41,907 nt of DNA, from contig DUET01000095.1 of the NCBI GenBank assembly GCA_011192015.1, forward strand, positions 3,647 through 45,553, read 5' to 3'. Position 1 is the first letter of the stretch. Each line of letters opens with the position of its first letter. Of this stretch, positions 25,914 through 34,719 are shown piece by piece. Source of the DNA: Anaerolineae bacterium (GTDB lineage: Bacteria; Chloroflexota; Anaerolineae; Anaerolineales; E44-bin32). The translations under genes and the position numbers were made by a program. The notes below the pieces were generated by a model that was not told where the DNA came from, did no database searches, and was given only the letters and a program-made list of their open reading frames with translations.

Positions 25914-26297
25914 TCAATCAATGTCCTCTTTGAGCCGGGAATAGTCGATAGTTCGCAATCGGTCGGGCTCCTCATCGCAGACATCGATGATTCCGTAGGG
26001 TAGTTCACGCATCATGGGTGGTAGCGGCACGAGCGAGGGCGTGTTGATGCGTTCGGGTGGAGGAGGTGGGGTTTGTCGGGGAATCGGGTCGTCGTACGTT
26101 CGCCGGCGCAGAATGCGAGGTTCGTCTGTCAAGAAGCCCACATACCTCCCATTCACGTCGAATATCTGATTCTCAGAAGTCACCCACGCGATCCATTCCC
26201 CCAGCGTGTTGTAGATGTATGGGAATAAGAGCATTGCATACCAATCACCCAGGGTCGTGTATATGGGGATCGGTTCGCAAAGATGGTCATCCTTCAT
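25914..26297 (-). CDS. Small beta-repeat protein with proline-rich tail, unknown function
   Basis: The 127-residue protein begins with three short repeats of the form I-(Y/F)-x3-G-x-(W/Y): IYTTLGDWYAM, IYNTLGEWIAW and IFDVNGRYVGF. These resemble four-fold beta-flower-like domains, which I mention only as a possibility. A linker with PPPPP follows, then a Pro-rich and acidic tail. No catalytic motif, signal peptide or membrane helix is seen. ATG 26297 has GGAGGAG six bases upstream and a TATAAT box at 26334-26329, which together reject the longer frame to 26396. It lies 25 bases before the AAA+ gene, so the two are probably co-transcribed. Confidence 0.7.
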   Translation of the reverse strand: MKDDHLCEPIPIYTTLGDWYAMLLFPYIYNTLGEWIAWVTSENQIFDVNGRYVGFLTDEPRILRRRTYDDPIPRQTPPPPPERINTPSLVPLPPMMRELPYGIIDVCDEEPDRLRTIDYSRLKEDID

Positions 26298-26328
26298 GGA
26301 TATCTCCTCCGGCAATGTTGCTTCCTCG

Positions 26329-26334
26329 ATTATA
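26329..26334 (-). promoter_or_regulatory. -10 box for the small protein and AAA+ gene pair
   Basis: On the minus strand TATAAT (26334-26329) lies 31 bases before ATG 26297. The nearest TTGACT is 22 bases farther upstream, too far for a normal -35, so this is a -10 call only. Confidence 0.4.
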
Positions 26335-26456
26335 GCGAAGCTTGCTGAGTGATGATAGTCAAGTTCGCGGTGCCCTTTACGGAGCAGCTTCTCCATGGCT
26401 GCGCCGCTTCAGGATGCTTCCTGCCCTGATGGACGTTCATCTTGCTATGCTTCAGA

Positions 26457-26933
26457 TTATGGCGCGTCGGAGTATGTCCAGATGCGGTTGATACCGAAGT
26501 TCCAAAACATAACCACGACCGTCGCGACTGCCTTAGCCAGGTTGTATCCCAGTTTATAACTCAACTCGGGATCGGAAAGCATCAGAAAATTGGTGTCAAT
26601 GCTTGCAAACAAGTCCGCGAAAGGAGAACGCAGCAACAGCAGAATTCCGGTGTTGATCCCCCAGCCGGCGATGTTCACGATGAAGAATTGACGTAGTTGG
26701 GTGCTCAAAGGCCTCGATCGGGAGTCGGGATACGTCCAGTATCGATTCCACGTGAAATTGCTCAACACAGCGGTTGTGAACGAGCAGGTGTTGGACAGGA
26801 CGATATGCAATCCAAGGACGGAATGCAACAGATAGAGTAACCCGAAATCGACAACGGCTCCGATGGCACCGACCACGCTGAATTTAACAAATCGAGTCAG
26901 CTCGCGCCGCAAACGCGGGTTCATTTTTCTCAT
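26457..26933 (-). CDS. GtrA-like membrane protein
   Basis: This small polytopic protein of 158 residues has four hydrophobic segments (about 15-40, 45-65, 85-105 and 130-150) and the GtrA-type pattern [17 protein letters not shown] near the N-terminus and FGINRIWTY near the C-terminus. GtrA-like proteins are thought to help move or flip lipid-linked sugars at the membrane. Its ATG at 26933 overlaps the stop of the sugar-nucleotide SDR by ATGA, which supports a joint role in cell-surface glycan work. A second in-frame ATG lies at 26924. Confidence 0.9.
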   Translation of the reverse strand: MRKMNPRLRRELTRFVKFSVVGAIGAVVDFGLLYLLHSVLGLHIVLSNTCSFTTAVLSNFTWNRYWTYPDSRSRPLSTQLRQFFIVNIAGWGINTGILLLLRSPFADLFASIDTNFLMLSDPELSYKLGYNLAKAVATVVVMFWNFGINRIWTYSDAP

Positions 26934-27886
26934 AGGCGGGCTTTGAAATCATCCATAGTGAGTCTCAATCCGGTTTCCAACGTTACCTTGGGTTCCCAGT
27001 CGAGCCACGCCTTGGCGCGAGAGATATCGGGCCTGCGACGTTGGGGATCGGAAGGTCCGCGTTGATCTGGAAGAGTCTGAGTTTGGATCGCTTGTCCACT
27101 CACCTGCCCAACGATTTCTGCCAGGGCGGCAATGCTCACTTCTACCGGATTGCCGATATTGACAGGAAGATGGACATCCCCCTCGGCCATCAGCAGTCGA
27201 TAAAGGCCCTCTACCATGTCGTCGATAAAGCAGAAGCTGCGCGTCTGAGATCCGTCGCCGTAAATGGTTAGAGGTTGGTTGGTGAGTGCTTGGCACAGGA
27301 AGTTGGGTACAACACGCCCATCGTCGAGCCGCATACGCGGGCCGTAGGTGTTGAAGATGCGGGCGATGCGTGTATCGAGGTCGTGCTTGCGGTGGTGGGC
27401 CATGGTGATGGCTTCGGCGAAGCGTTTGGCTTCATCATAGACCGAGCGTAGTCCAACAGGATCTACATTGCCCCAGTAATCCTCTCGTTGGGGATGCTCG
27501 AGAGGGTCTCCATAGACTTCCGAAGTGGAGGTCAAAAGGAAGCGGGCTTCATGTGCGCGCGCGATGCGCAACGTGTTGAATGTGCCCATGGCGCCAACTT
27601 TGAGCGTCTGAATCGGCAGTTGCGGGTAGCCAAATGGCGAGTTGGGATTGGGGCTGGCTGGAGAGGCAAAATGGAGCACAGCCTTGAATTGGCCTTCCAC
27701 GGGAATGCTTTCGGACACGTCGTGTTCGATGAATGTGAAATCGCGGCGATCAAGCAAATGGGCGATGTTATCCAAGCTTCCCGTCAGCAAATTGTCGTAG
27801 ACAACGACCTGGTGCCCTTCTGCAAGGAGCCGGTCGCTGAAATGAGATCCGATGAAACCGGCACCGCCTGTGAGCAGAATACGCAT
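26930..27886 (-). CDS. NAD-dependent epimerase/decarboxylase, UDP-xylose synthase-like
   Basis: This extended short-chain dehydrogenase of 318 residues opens with the NAD-binding motif [10 protein letters not shown] (6-15). The catalytic Thr/Ser-Tyr-Lys set is visible as [10 protein letters not shown] and [11 protein letters not shown], and NTYGPRM plus [13 protein letters not shown] match UDP-glucuronate decarboxylases, which make UDP-xylose. Related dTDP-glucose dehydratases are an alternative, so no symbol is given. ATG 27886 follows AAGGAGAG. It lies 33 bases after the G5 lipoprotein gene and overlaps GtrA. Confidence 0.88.
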   Translation of the reverse strand: MRILLTGGAGFIGSHFSDRLLAEGHQVVVYDNLLTGSLDNIAHLLDRRDFTFIEHDVSESIPVEGQFKAVLHFASPASPNPNSPFGYPQLPIQTLKVGAMGTFNTLRIARAHEARFLLTSTSEVYGDPLEHPQREDYWGNVDPVGLRSVYDEAKRFAEAITMAHHRKHDLDTRIARIFNTYGPRMRLDDGRVVPNFLCQALTNQPLTIYGDGSQTRSFCFIDDMVEGLYRLLMAEGDVHLPVNIGNPVEVSIAALAEIVGQVSGQAIQTQTLPDQRGPSDPQRRRPDISRAKAWLDWEPKVTLETGLRLTMDDFKARL

Positions 27887-27919
27887 GTTTCTCTCCTTGC
27901 TTGCATCTCCACGACCGGG

Positions 27920-29518
27920 CTAGGGTTTCCAATCGAAAGCGATGGCCTGCCCGTCTCCAGTTACCTGCTGACCGACTCCTGTGGCCTCATCAATGATCCA
28001 TAAATCCTGATGGTAGATCAACACCAACTGTGTTCCCATAGGCGACCAGGAAAAACCATGCGGTTCCAATCCCATCTCACCCTGGGGTGGAAAAAGCATG
28101 CTGCGATTGCTGCCGTCCCGATCCATGACCATGAGCCGGTAGAGGCTATCATGGCTTTCCAGCGGGGAGGATGCCTGCAGGAATGCCACTTGATAATCGC
28201 ATGTACCACTGATCTGCTCCCGACAAGGGGAGGCTGTGGGATGGGCAAACATGCCGGTCCTTCCGATGAGCGGAAAGATGAGCCCGTTATCCAGTGTCAT
28301 GGCTTTGAGATCGAAAACCGGAGAGGCGGCTGGAATCTCGAGCCCGATGGGATCGCCATGATCGATGAAGTAGAGCGTGCTGCCATCCATACTCCAAGCC
28401 AGATCCGGGACCCAAGCCCAATCACCCAGGGTCTGATAGGGATCGATGTGGATGAGGGCTTCGTAATCGGGATCGTAGAGGTTCACAACTCCCACACTTT
28501 CAGGATTGGCAAACGCAAATTGGAATCCATTGGGAGCCCATGCGAAGGTCGTTCCCCACCACCCATACTGCCCGCCGGCGTTGATCGGGATGAGAGTCGT
28601 GCGCTCGACCTCCATATCGGCAGGGTAGAAATCCAGCAGGACAAGGTCGTTGTTCGCCTGCCAACCCGGGGCTGCGGGGCTGCTTTCCACGGTCGTATAG
28701 GCAATCTGGTAGGGGGGCGAAGCGGGAGACCAGTCGGCGAAGTGGATGATGTTCTCCGCCTCCAACTCGAACGGTTCCGCCTCCGGATCCTGCGTCGAAA
28801 TCACCCACAGAGAGTTGATGCGCTCGTCATCGTCGGTTTCCCGGCGCGAGAAGAGCAGCCAGTTTCCATCGGGAGAAAGCTTGAACACCTGCCCATCGAG
28901 ATCCCCGCTCACCACGAGCGGGTAGCGGTTTCCGGTGCTGTTGCGCATGATCCAAGCATTGCCGGCGGCTGCGTAAGCCAACGTCCCCTCGATGGGTATG
29001 GGTGTGAATGCGCTCTGGGTGCCGATCATGATGATCTCTGGCTTCGGCTCGTCGAGGATGGAAGTTTTGACGAGTGTGCGCGAAATCTCGACGCCCTCCT
29101 CGAAGACAAGGCGATAGGTCAATTCTTGAGTGCCGTTTTGACCGGGTTGCAGCAAGCGCGTCTCACCCTCGGGGAGGGATTCATTGCGAATGGTCTGGCG
29201 CTCGAACGGTACGACCACGGTCTCGACCTCGAAGCTCTCCGTGACCCGTATGACACGGATGAGCGTGCCGGAGGTAACAACGGTGTATCCAGCCGGCTCG
29301 ACACGGTCCAACTCCCCAAGGCTCAGATCAGCCAGGGAAAGCGCCTGCTGAACGGTGGAACCTTGGGGAACGGTCACGTTTACTCGATTGCCATCGGCTT
29401 GCACGGTGACTTCGATGTCGGAAGCGGTTACATGAGGGCCCACACAAGCGGTGAGGGCAAGCAGAATGACCAAGGTCAGGACGCGGATTCGTGGGTAGAG
29501 AGTTCTGATTGCTGCCAT
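27920..29518 (-). CDS. Lipoprotein with G5 domain and TolB-like beta-propeller
   Basis: The signal peptide (residues 1-24) ends in a lipobox LTAC with Cys25 as the lipidation site. The next part resembles a DUF348-like and G5 domain (about 35-165; EGVEISRTLVKTSILDEP is typical G5), found in cell-wall and adhesion proteins. Residues from about 175 to 532 show WD40/TolB-like repeats (LSPDGNWLLFSRR, FAWAPNGFQFAFA, LAWSMDGSTLYFI, FSWSPMGTQLVLI). It should sit on the outer face of the membrane. ATG 29518 is chosen because it starts the signal peptide; the frame is open to 29845 without such a signal. Its first codons overlap the plus-strand promoter at 29509-29537. Confidence 0.85.
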   Translation of the reverse strand: MAAIRTLYPRIRVLTLVILLALTACVGPHVTASDIEVTVQADGNRVNVTVPQGSTVQQALSLADLSLGELDRVEPAGYTVVTSGTLIRVIRVTESFEVETVVVPFERQTIRNESLPEGETRLLQPGQNGTQELTYRLVFEEGVEISRTLVKTSILDEPKPEIIMIGTQSAFTPIPIEGTLAYAAAGNAWIMRNSTGNRYPLVVSGDLDGQVFKLSPDGNWLLFSRRETDDDERINSLWVISTQDPEAEPFELEAENIIHFADWSPASPPYQIAYTTVESSPAAPGWQANNDLVLLDFYPADMEVERTTLIPINAGGQYGWWGTTFAWAPNGFQFAFANPESVGVVNLYDPDYEALIHIDPYQTLGDWAWVPDLAWSMDGSTLYFIDHGDPIGLEIPAASPVFDLKAMTLDNGLIFPLIGRTGMFAHPTASPCREQISGTCDYQVAFLQASSPLESHDSLYRLMVMDRDGSNRSMLFPPQGEMGLEPHGFSWSPMGTQLVLIYHQDLWIIDEATGVGQQVTGDGQAIAFDWKP

Positions 29519-29537
29519 TTTCCTGCACTGGTATAAT
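29509..29537 (+). promoter_or_regulatory. Promoter of the structured RNA region and possibly scpB
   Basis: TTGCTG (29509-29514) and TATAAT (29532-29537) are exactly 17 bases apart, with the start expected near 29544. It fires into a 340-base stretch that has no convincing coding sequence but strong RNA folding potential, and beyond it the scpB operon. Confidence 0.55.
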
Positions 29538-29543
29538 GCCGTG

Positions 29544-29805
29544 GCTGGTTGGCTACCCGAGTTCGCCCGTACACAGGATTCTGGCGATCTTGAAGGTAGT
29601 AGAGCAAACGCCGGTGGCCGATGGGCCCGGGGTGCCAAGGAAGGCCTCCGTGAGGATGGCCGTGATTGGTTTGAGTGTTTCAAGCGCGGGTGGAACGCAA
29701 GCGCCCGCGAAGCTGACCTCAAACACGAGGCTACCTTCGGAGTCCACCACCGGCTTATCGATTGCCAGAATCGTGCCATGCAATCCAAGTTGTGCTGAAC
29801 ACAAC
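29544..29805 (+). ncRNA. Candidate structured non-coding RNA with a pseudoknotted core
   Basis: Six helices can form in one compatible fold. The closing helix pairs 29577-29589 with 29760-29772 (13 bp, one G-U). A second pairs 29592-29599 with 29731-29738 (GAAGGTAG/CTACCTTC, 8 bp). A third pairs 29610-29617 with 29747-29754 (GCCGGTGG/CCACCGGC, 8 bp) and crosses the second, making a pseudoknot. Internal hairpins are 29643-29661 (GUGA tetraloop), 29669-29675 with 29718-29724, and 29685-29709. This order matches P1, P2 and P4 of RNase P RNA, and CCGGCTTATC before the closing helix recalls its 3' core, but the canonical GAGGAAAGTCC is missing (nearest is GAGCAAACGCC at 29602-29612), so I do not call rnpB. 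A 6-bp hairpin (29789-29805) follows. The 3' end is uncertain, and no T tract is seen. Confidence 0.45.
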
Positions 29806-29885
29806 CCTCGTGGAGCAACGGATTATTAGCTCGGGAAGGAAACAAGCATCACCAGCCGATTCGAAAGGCAACCAATCTTAGGATT

Positions 29886-30521
29886 TTGAGTAGAGAGACC
29901 TTGTCCACTTCAGCAAGCAAATCCGACGCCGATTATAGCACGGGCGTTCCTGGAACCCACTCCGCAGAATCCACCCTCGCAGCGAGGCTGGAAGCCCTTT
30001 TATTCGTAGCTCCCGGTCCGGTCACTGTGGCTCAGCTGGCTGCAGCGCTTGATCTCAAACCTCGGATTGTCGAACAGGAATTAAAACTGATGGCTGAGAG
30101 CAACTCTCAGCGAGGAATCCGCCTTCAGTGGGGCAAACACGGCATCCAATGGATCACTGCGCCCGAGCTTTCGGAAGACGTCGAACGCTTCTTGGAACTG
30201 GAAAGCACATCCAGCCTCACCTCAGCATCTCTTGAAGTCCTGGCGATCATCGCCTACCAAGAACCTGTGACGCGCCCCCACATCGATGCCATTCGGGGCG
30301 TGAATTCGGAAAGTTCGCTTCGTACGCTCCTTCGCCATGGGATGATCGAGGAGATCGGACGCAGCGAGGGACCTGGGCGCCCGATCCTGTACGCCACTAC
30401 GGCTGATTTTTTAACCCACTTCGGATTGAGTTCGGTGAACGAACTGCCTCCTATCCCCACCGACCCCGGGGAAGAAGGCAGTTTGGATACGCAGGCATCA
30501 GAGGTGGAAGGCGAGGATTGA
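29886..30521 (+). CDS. scpB: Segregation and condensation protein B
   Basis: ScpB is the winged-helix partner of the SMC-ScpA condensin complex in chromosome segregation. Two winged-helix segments are visible (about 30-105 and 110-190), with family signatures LEALLFVAPGPVTVAQLA, LEVLAIIAYQEPVTRPHIDAIRGV and GRSEGPGRPILYATT. The N-terminal 28 residues and acidic C-terminus are variable. No ATG is available; TTG 29886 (short spacing to AGGA) or TTG 29901 are the choices. No scpA lies next to it, which is unusual. Its stop overlaps the rluB ATG by one base. Confidence 0.92.
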   Translation: MSRETLSTSASKSDADYSTGVPGTHSAESTLAARLEALLFVAPGPVTVAQLAAALDLKPRIVEQELKLMAESNSQRGIRLQWGKHGIQWITAPELSEDVERFLELESTSSLTSASLEVLAIIAYQEPVTRPHIDAIRGVNSESSLRTLLRHGMIEEIGRSEGPGRPILYATTADFLTHFGLSSVNELPPIPTDPGEEGSLDTQASEVEGED

Positions 30522-31333
30522 TGCGAGAGCGCTTGCAGAAAGCGATGGCACACGCAGGATTGGGGTCACGTCGCCAGTGCGAAGACCTGATACGCTCAGG
30601 TCGAGTTCTGGTCAACGGGCAGATCGCCGTGTTGGGCACGAAAGTGGACGCCGCCTTGGATGACATCCGTATCGATGGGGAACGCATGCGGGCTGCCGAA
30701 CCTCATGTCTATGTGGCCCTGTATAAACCACGCGGCGTGCTCTCTTCCCTTCGTTCCCAGGGAGGAAAGCCGACCGTCGGCGAGCTCGTGCCCGTTGAAC
30801 AACGCCTTTATCCCGTGGGTCGTCTGGACATCGACAGCGAGGGACTCATCTTGATGATGAACGACGGTGAGATCGCGCACCGTCTCACTCATCCACGCTA
30901 TGGCCACGAGAAAGAATATCGTGTGTTGTTAAACAGAATCCCTGATGACGCGCAACTGGAAGCCTGGCGAAGGGGTGTCGTTCTCCCGGGTGGAATCCGG
31001 ACACGAAGAGCGCGTGTTCAGCTCGAAGATCCCAAGCGTACAACGGCCTGGCTGCGCGTCGTCATGCGGGAGGGCAGAAAGCGGCAGATCCGTGATGTAG
31101 CCGGCAGCTTGGGATTGAGTGTGCGGAAATTGATCCGGGTACGTCATGGTCCCATCGAATTGGGAGCACTCAAACCGGGAGAATTCCGGTTCCTCAGCAA
31201 GAAGGAGATCGGAAAACTAACCATATTGAACGCAGAACGAACGAAGATGGGAAAGGCCAAAGTGCGAAACCCCGGAGGCTCGGGAAAGCCTCGTAGAAGA
31301 TCGACACGAGGCGTGGTGGAGGACCGTACATGA
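30521..31333 (+). CDS. rluB: Large-subunit rRNA pseudouridine synthase (RluB/RsuA family)
   Basis: An N-terminal S4 RNA-binding domain (about 1-60) is followed by the pseudouridine synthase domain with the catalytic aspartate in GRLDIDSEGL and the flanking signatures YKPRGVLSS and EGRKRQIRD. It isomerises uridine in rRNA, most likely 23S as in the scpB-linked relatives. The C-terminus has a Lys/Arg-rich tail (about 235-270), probably for RNA contact. ATG 30521 overlaps the scpB stop by one base, and its own stop overlaps the next gene by ATGA, so three genes form one unit. Confidence 0.93.
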   Translation: MRERLQKAMAHAGLGSRRQCEDLIRSGRVLVNGQIAVLGTKVDAALDDIRIDGERMRAAEPHVYVALYKPRGVLSSLRSQGGKPTVGELVPVEQRLYPVGRLDIDSEGLILMMNDGEIAHRLTHPRYGHEKEYRVLLNRIPDDAQLEAWRRGVVLPGGIRTRRARVQLEDPKRTTAWLRVVMREGRKRQIRDVAGSLGLSVRKLIRVRHGPIELGALKPGEFRFLSKKEIGKLTILNAERTKMGKAKVRNPGGSGKPRRRSTRGVVEDRT

Positions 31334-34300
31334 CGACAATGGAGACTAGAGAGTCGAAAGGCGAGAGTTGGCTCGACCGGAAGCTGAACCTGGGAATCCG
31401 TCTTGACGTAGAAACGATCCTGATTGTTGCCATGCTCATCCTGGCAATCCTGACACGCTTTTACGATCTCGAGACGCGCGTCATGAGCCACGATGAAAGC
31501 CTGCACACCTATTTCTCCTGGACGCTCTCCGAAGGCCGAGGTTTCGAGCACACCCCGCTGATGCACGGTCCTTTGCAGTTTCACGTGGTGGCGCTCTCCT
31601 ACTTCCTGTTTGGCGATTCGGATGCCACGGCGCGCATTCCTGCTGCCGCCGCAAGCGTGCTCGCTGTAGGCATGATTTGGTTGTTCCGAAGATGGCTGGG
31701 GCGGACGGGAGCCCTGGTGGCCATGGGGTTGATGCTGATCTCACCCTACATGCTCTACTACGGGCGGTACGTGCGCAATGAGGCGCTGATCCTTCCCATG
31801 GCCCTGCTGACCGTGTATTCCATGTTCCGCTATGTGGAAACACGACGCTCACGCTGGCTGTACTTGTTTGCGCTCTCACTGTCCCTGCATTTCACGACCA
31901 AGGAAACTTCGTTCATCTACACCGCAATCTTCATGATCTTTCTGGCCGGTCACCTGACCTGGAGATTGATCTCTCGGCCATGGAAATCCGTCATCTATCA
32001 GATCGGCTTCCTGCTTGGCTTGGCTGTGGGCTTCTCCGGAGTCGGTTTGGCCATGTTTTCCCTGCTCGGAGGTGATTTGGGCGGGGCTATCAGTGCAACG
32101 GAAACGATTCAACCCCTCGATCCCACGAGCGGGTTTCCGATTGCTACAAGCGTGCTCTCACCTTATGTGGGAGTGGGTTTGATTCTCGTCTTGGTGGGGC
32201 TCCTGCTGGTTGGGCTTTCCCTTGTGCTGTCCTTCGGAAAACGATTGCGCACCGAATTCCCCACACTCGACCTGCTGCTCATATGCAGCACGATGGTACT
32301 GCCGCAGTTGGGAGCATTCCCGGCGAGGCTGGGCGGTTGGGATCCCCTTGCTTATGACAATCCCGAAGCCTTTACGCGAACGACCATCGTTGTTGTCATA
32401 TTAATCGTGATCAGTGCTGCATTCGGATTGCTCTGGGATTGGCGCCGTTGGCTGGTTGCGGCGAGCGTGTTCTTTGTGCCCTTTGTGATCTTCCAAACCA
32501 CGGTGCTCACCAATCCTTCGGGATTGGCTTCCGGACTGGTGGGTTCCTTGGGGTATTGGTTGGAGCAGCAGAGCGTGCATCGGGGGAGCCAGCCCTGGTA
32601 CTACTACTTGGTGATCCAGATTCCCTTCTACGAGTATCTACCTGCGATCGGGGCCTTATTGGCGGTCTTTGTGGGATTGTTCCGCAATCCCAAACCACGA
32701 AGTGATGATGAAGAATCTGCAGAGAGCAGCGAAATCGATTGGGAAGCAGGAGGCCATCGCTTCCCGGTCATCGGTTTCCTGGGTTACTGGTCGATCTTGA
32801 TGTTTGGCGGCTTTACGATCGCGAGTGAACGAATGCCCTGGTTGACGGTACACATCGCTTTACCGATGATCCTGCTCGCTGGGTGGACGTTTGGAGCGTT
32901 TCTCGAGTCCATCGATTGGAGGGTTTGGCTGCAAAAAAGAGCCTGGCTCTTAGGGCTTCTACTGGCCTTGACCATGCTGTCCTTTACCTGGGCATTGGGT
33001 TACGGGCTTGGCAATCCAGCCCCCTTCCAAGGAAGTGAGATCCCTCAGCTTCAAGTGACATTGGGCTTTTCGCTTTCGCTCGTATTGGGGATCGTTTCGC
33101 TGTTCGTGCTAGCTCTGCAGGCCAGTCAATGGAGTCCGAGGAATCTCTTCAAACTTGCGGGTTTGATCGTCCTGGTTGCGCTCACGCTGCTGACTGCGAG
33201 GACAAGCTTCCGCGCCGCCTACATCAACTACGATGATCCCACCGAATTCATGGTCTACGCACATGCTGCCACGGGTGTGAAGACAGTCATGAATCAGGTC
33301 GAGGATCTTTCCCTGCGTATGACGGATGGGCTTGGAGTCGACATCGGCTATGATGATGACGTCTCGTGGCCTTTCCAGTGGTATTTACGCGATTACACGA
33401 ATCCCCATTTCTTTGGTAAAACACCTTCCCGAGAACTGCTTCAATACCCGCTTGTGGTGGCGGGAAATGACAACTGGAACCGGGTGGATCCCGTCCTGGG
33501 CGATCGCTACCATGTGTTCGAGTACAACCGCATGTGGTGGCCGATGCAGGACTACTTCGGGCTGACATGGGAGAGGATCCTGAATGCCATTCGTTCACCC
33601 GAGATGCGCGCTGCTCTATGGAATATCTGGTTGGACCGGGATTACACGTCCTACATCCATCTGACAGGCAGATCGCTCACACTCGAGCGCTGGTACAACG
33701 CAGATCGCATGCGCCTGTACATACGCAAGGACACCGGGGCGCTGGTTTGGGACTACAACATGAATCCATCCCAACTTCCGTTCCAGCCGGGGGAAGATCC
33801 TTATACCGCCGAGATGGTTGAGATGCAGGCCGTCTCGGTGATCGGAGATATGCCGGGTACTCTACCGGGACAATTCCAGCATCCCCGCGATGTCGCCATT
33901 GCCCCAGACGGCACCCTCTTCGTCGCCGATACCGAAAACCATCGCATCCAACACCTGAGCCCTGAAGGAGAAGTGCTCGATGTCTGGGGAGAGTTCGGCA
34001 TCGCGGCTGCAGATGTGGGATCCACAGACATGCTCTTCAACGGACCCTGGGGGATCGGTGTGGGACCGGATGGCAGCGTGTACGTGGCGGATACTTGGAA
34101 CAATCGTGTGCAGCATTTCACCGCCGAGGGAGTGTTCCTGGGAAGTGTGGGAACAGGTGGATATGGCGAGACAAGTGGTGCCTTATGGGGGCCCAGGGAT
34201 GTGGCTGTGGATGCCCGGGGGCGGGTCTTCGTGGCTGATACGGGGAACAAGCGCATCCTGATCTTCGATGAAGATCTCACCTACCTGGGGGAGTTCGGTG

Positions 34301-34719
34301 GAGGTGGGGCAGGGCTTGGAAAGTTGGACGAACCGGTTGGTCTGGCGATCGATCAAGAGGGACGCGTCTATGTCGCCGACACGTGGAATCTGCGCGTTCA
34401 AGTCTTCGAGGAAATCAGCGATCACTGGTTCGTCTCTGTGCTCGAATGGCCGATCGAGGGCTGGTATGGCGAATCCCTGGATAACAAACCCTATTTGAGC
34501 TACAGCCGCACAGGCCACATCTGCGTATCTGATCCGGAAGGCTTCGTGGTGCTTTGTTTCACGACCGAAGGTGAATATGTGCGCGGATGGGGTGGCCTTG
34601 GAGCGTCCGATTCGCGGTTCGGCTTACCGAGCGGATTGGATTTCGACGGTGAAGGTGCTGTTTGGGTCGTCGACAGTGCCAACAGTCGTTTGATGAATTT
34701 CGTTCCGGATCTGCCATGA
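31330..34719 (+). CDS. GT39-like (Agl23-type) membrane glycosyltransferase with C-terminal NHL repeats
   Basis: The 1129-residue protein has an N-terminal part (about 25-640) with a dozen or so membrane helices and the lumen-side acidic motif SHDESLH (53-59), as in the dolichyl-phosphate-mannose-type transferase and Agl23 flippase-associated family. A soluble segment (about 640-835) leads to five NHL repeats (about 836-1129; units such as PRDVAIAPDGTLFVADTENH), which form a beta-propeller outside the membrane. It likely transfers a sugar from a polyprenyl carrier, and the propeller may bind the target. ATG 31330 overlaps the rluB stop. The final codons overlap a terminator (34708-34730). Confidence 0.88.
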   Translation: MTTMETRESKGESWLDRKLNLGIRLDVETILIVAMLILAILTRFYDLETRVMSHDESLHTYFSWTLSEGRGFEHTPLMHGPLQFHVVALSYFLFGDSDATARIPAAAASVLAVGMIWLFRRWLGRTGALVAMGLMLISPYMLYYGRYVRNEALILPMALLTVYSMFRYVETRRSRWLYLFALSLSLHFTTKETSFIYTAIFMIFLAGHLTWRLISRPWKSVIYQIGFLLGLAVGFSGVGLAMFSLLGGDLGGAISATETIQPLDPTSGFPIATSVLSPYVGVGLILVLVGLLLVGLSLVLSFGKRLRTEFPTLDLLLICSTMVLPQLGAFPARLGGWDPLAYDNPEAFTRTTIVVVILIVISAAFGLLWDWRRWLVAASVFFVPFVIFQTTVLTNPSGLASGLVGSLGYWLEQQSVHRGSQPWYYYLVIQIPFYEYLPAIGALLAVFVGLFRNPKPRSDDEESAESSEIDWEAGGHRFPVIGFLGYWSILMFGGFTIASERMPWLTVHIALPMILLAGWTFGAFLESIDWRVWLQKRAWLLGLLLALTMLSFTWALGYGLGNPAPFQGSEIPQLQVTLGFSLSLVLGIVSLFVLALQASQWSPRNLFKLAGLIVLVALTLLTARTSFRAAYINYDDPTEFMVYAHAATGVKTVMNQVEDLSLRMTDGLGVDIGYDDDVSWPFQWYLRDYTNPHFFGKTPSRELLQYPLVVAGNDNWNRVDPVLGDRYHVFEYNRMWWPMQDYFGLTWERILNAIRSPEMRAALWNIWLDRDYTSYIHLTGRSLTLERWYNADRMRLYIRKDTGALVWDYNMNPSQLPFQPGEDPYTAEMVEMQAVSVIGDMPGTLPGQFQHPRDVAIAPDGTLFVADTENHRIQHLSPEGEVLDVWGEFGIAAADVGSTDMLFNGPWGIGVGPDGSVYVADTWNNRVQHFTAEGVFLGSVGTGGYGETSGALWGPRDVAVDARGRVFVADTGNKRILIFDEDLTYLGEFGGGGAGLGKLDEPVGLAIDQEGRVYVADTWNLRVQVFEEISDHWFVSVLEWPIEGWYGESLDNKPYLSYSRTGHICVSDPEGFVVLCFTTEGEYVRGWGGLGASDSRFGLPSGLDFDGEGAVWVVDSANSRLMNFVPDLP

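Noticed and set aside
29544-29772. T-box riboswitch, suggested by GGGTGGAAC at 29688-29696
   Set aside because: The T-box core UGGNACC is not exact, the segment lies in a simple hairpin, and no aminoacyl-tRNA synthetase or amino-acid gene follows.
29577-29772. Straight call of rnpB (RNase P RNA)
   Set aside because: The topology fits, but the region is too short and the near-invariant CR-I sequence and the usual A-rich CR-V segment are absent; kept as a finding only.
29509-29829. Open frames of 80-106 codons on both strands in the lipoprotein-scpB gap
   Set aside because: None has a recognisable family, a good ribosome site or plausible protein composition, and the RNA helices explain the sequence better.
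29519-29845. N-terminal extension of the G5 lipoprotein
   Set aside because: The signal peptide and lipobox begin at ATG 29518; the extension would bury them.
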